Origin: Flavobacteriaceae bacterium
Lineage (GTDB): Bacteria > Bacteroidota > Bacteroidia > Flavobacteriales > Flavobacteriaceae
Reading direction: 5' to 3'
Assembly (NCBI GenBank): GCA_004762155.1
Contig: SIHP01000007.1
Location: forward strand, 186,001 to 250,000
Length of the DNA: 64,000 nt
The translations under genes were made by a program, and so were the position numbers. The notes under the pieces are model-generated. The model did no database searches and had not been told where the DNA came from. It saw only the letters and a list, made by a program, of their open reading frames with translations. Positions 63,198-64,000 of the stretch are shown in pieces. Position 1 is the first letter of the stretch, and each line of letters opens with the position of its first letter.

Positions 63198-63226
63198 AAC
63201 TCTATACCCCCTGTATAGAGTTTTTT
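63198..63226 (+). terminator. Terminator of module 3
   Basis: AACTCTATAC (about 63198-63207) pairs with GTATAGAGTT (63213-63222) in a 10-bp stem with a C-rich 5-nt loop, followed by T residues. The stem sequence is identical to that of module 1. Confidence 0.92.
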
Positions 63227-63370
63227 ATGCTTTAAACTTACATAAAGACTATAATTTCTTATCTAATTATTGTCTGTTTATAGGGGGAATGAAAAGCTAA
63301 AATCATAATAGAGGATGCTAAATTTACTATCATTGATGTTGATATAGTCCTTGCTTTAAATTATAAACAT

Positions 63371-63402
63371 AAAAAAATCCCTTTTTCAAAAAGGGATTTT
63401 TT
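63371..63402 (-). terminator. Terminator after sufD (bidirectional shape)
   Basis: AAATCCCTTTTT and AAAAAGGGATTT form a 12-bp stem around a 3-nt loop, with A and T tracts on both sides; on the minus strand it follows the sufD stop by 20 bp. Confidence 0.9.
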
Positions 63403-63422
63403 ATATGATATATGTGTTTGTT

Positions 63423-64000
63423 TTACAAATCAAAACCAATATTTACACCTAATTTATTAGCTATAATTTTAGTAATACGTTGTTTAACTTCTGGTATTCT
63501 AACGCTTTCTATAACTGTATTAGCAAAAGCGTACATTAATAATGCCTTAGCTTCTTTTTTAGGAATTCCACGTTGTTGCATGTAGAATAATGCTTGATCA
63601 TCTAATTGACCAATTGTACAACCGTGAGAACATTTTACATCGTCTGCAAAAATTTCTAACTGAGGTTTTGCATTTATTGTTGCTTTATCGCTTATTAAAA
63701 CATTATTGTTTTGTTGGTATGCGTTTGTTTTTTGAGCTTCTTTTTCAACAATTACCTTACCATTAAAAACACCTGTAGAACGATCAGCGTAAATACCTTT
63801 ATAGTCTTGATGACTTTCACAGTTTGGTTCTATATGATGGACCAACGTATGATGATCTACATGTTGTTTGTCTTCAATAATTGTAATTCCTTTTAAAATA
63901 GAGTCCATATACTCTCCTTTCTGATAGAAATTTAAATTATTACGAGTAATATTTCCACCAAAAGAAAAAGTATGTACTGATACAATACTTTTGTTATGTT
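63423..64000 (-). CDS. sufD: Fe-S cluster assembly protein SufD (5'-truncated)
   Basis: The frame stays open to the end of the window, so about 192 C-terminal residues are present and the start lies beyond base 64000; Met at 63908 is internal. The SufBD beta-helix and C-terminal helices are recognisable: 'YKGIYADRSTGVFNGKVIV', 'KPQLEIFADDVKCSHGCTIG', 'LDDQALFYMQQRGIPKKEAK' and 'ALLMYAFANTVIESVRIPEV'. SufD works with SufB and SufC as the scaffold on which Fe-S clusters are built. 'KCSHGCTIGQLD' suits SufD/SufB generally; the short insert-free end favours SufD. The rest of the suf operon should lie to the right. Confidence 0.93.
   Translation of the reverse strand, partial: HNKSIVSVHTFSFGGNITRNNLNFYQKGEYMDSILKGITIIEDKQHVDHHTLVHHIEPNCESHQDYKGIYADRSTGVFNGKVIVEKEAQKTNAYQQNNNVLISDKATINAKPQLEIFADDVKCSHGCTIGQLDDQALFYMQQRGIPKKEAKALLMYAFANTVIESVRIPEVKQRITKIIANKLGVNIGFDL

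Noticed and set aside
1..64000. CRISPR arrays, insertion sequences and integrases
   Set aside because: No regularly spaced direct repeats, transposase or integrase motifs were seen on either strand; the repeats found are short palindromes or in-frame protein repeats.

Overview
The window is AT-rich chromosomal DNA from a member of the Bacteroidota, most probably a marine Flavobacteriaceae (Tenacibaculum/Polaribacter-like; the genus is a guess). Supporting signs are a SusC/SusD pair, lipoprotein signals ending in a Cys followed by Ser or Lys, -7 promoter elements of the form TAnnTTTG, two-gene sucA-sucB organisation, and several palindromic intergenic repeats of the kind common in flavobacteria.

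Region 1 (1-29196, all + strand) is most of an extracellular contractile injection system (eCIS; Afp/PVC/MAC/AlgoCIS type). In order it encodes the sheath (5' end cut by the window), two tube-type proteins, a DUF5908 miniprotein, a LysM tube-end protein, a VgrG-like spike, a PAAR tip, a gp25-like wedge protein, a baseplate J-like protein, a Pvc12-like protein, a very large protein with tandem 182-residue repeats, and the tape measure protein. After these come two small membrane proteins, two DUF4157 cargo-type proteins (the larger ends in a probable DNA/RNA non-specific endonuclease), an N-acetylmuramidase and the AAA+ ATPase. There are no capsid, portal or terminase genes, so this is a particle that delivers protein rather than a prophage. 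The nuclease is the best payload candidate; the muramidase and membrane proteins are candidates for release by lysis.

Region 2 (29320-48123) is a carbohydrate utilisation locus: a divergent GH3 beta-glycosidase and AraC regulator, then SusC, SusD, a VCBS/ASPIC-UnbV surface lipoprotein, an SMP-30-type lactonase, a second GH3, a GntP-type gluconate permease, a LacI regulator and a GPH sugar symporter. GH3 plus lactonase plus GntP suggests glucosides with an aldonic acid or lactone end, taken apart outside the cytoplasm and imported as sugar and aldonate.

Region 3 (48597-58912) is mostly housekeeping: tRNA-Asn, sucA-sucB (2-oxoglutarate dehydrogenase E1 and E2), a thioredoxin-fold protein, a DUF547 protein, a translationally coupled DUF1800/DUF1501 pair, and a two-gene unit of unknown function.

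Region 4 (59520-63226) is the most unusual. A module occurs three times: a TAnnTTTG promoter with an identical GCAGTATCAA start region, a short ORF or gene starting 28-29 nt later, and a terminator with a similar (G)CTATAC/GTATAG(C) stem. Two close AraC paralogues lie between the modules on the other strand. Module 1 holds two tandem, nearly identical 25-codon ORFs; module 2 a 35-codon ORF; module 3 a full 204-residue exported protein whose N-terminus resembles the 25-residue peptides. The window ends in sufD (5' end cut).
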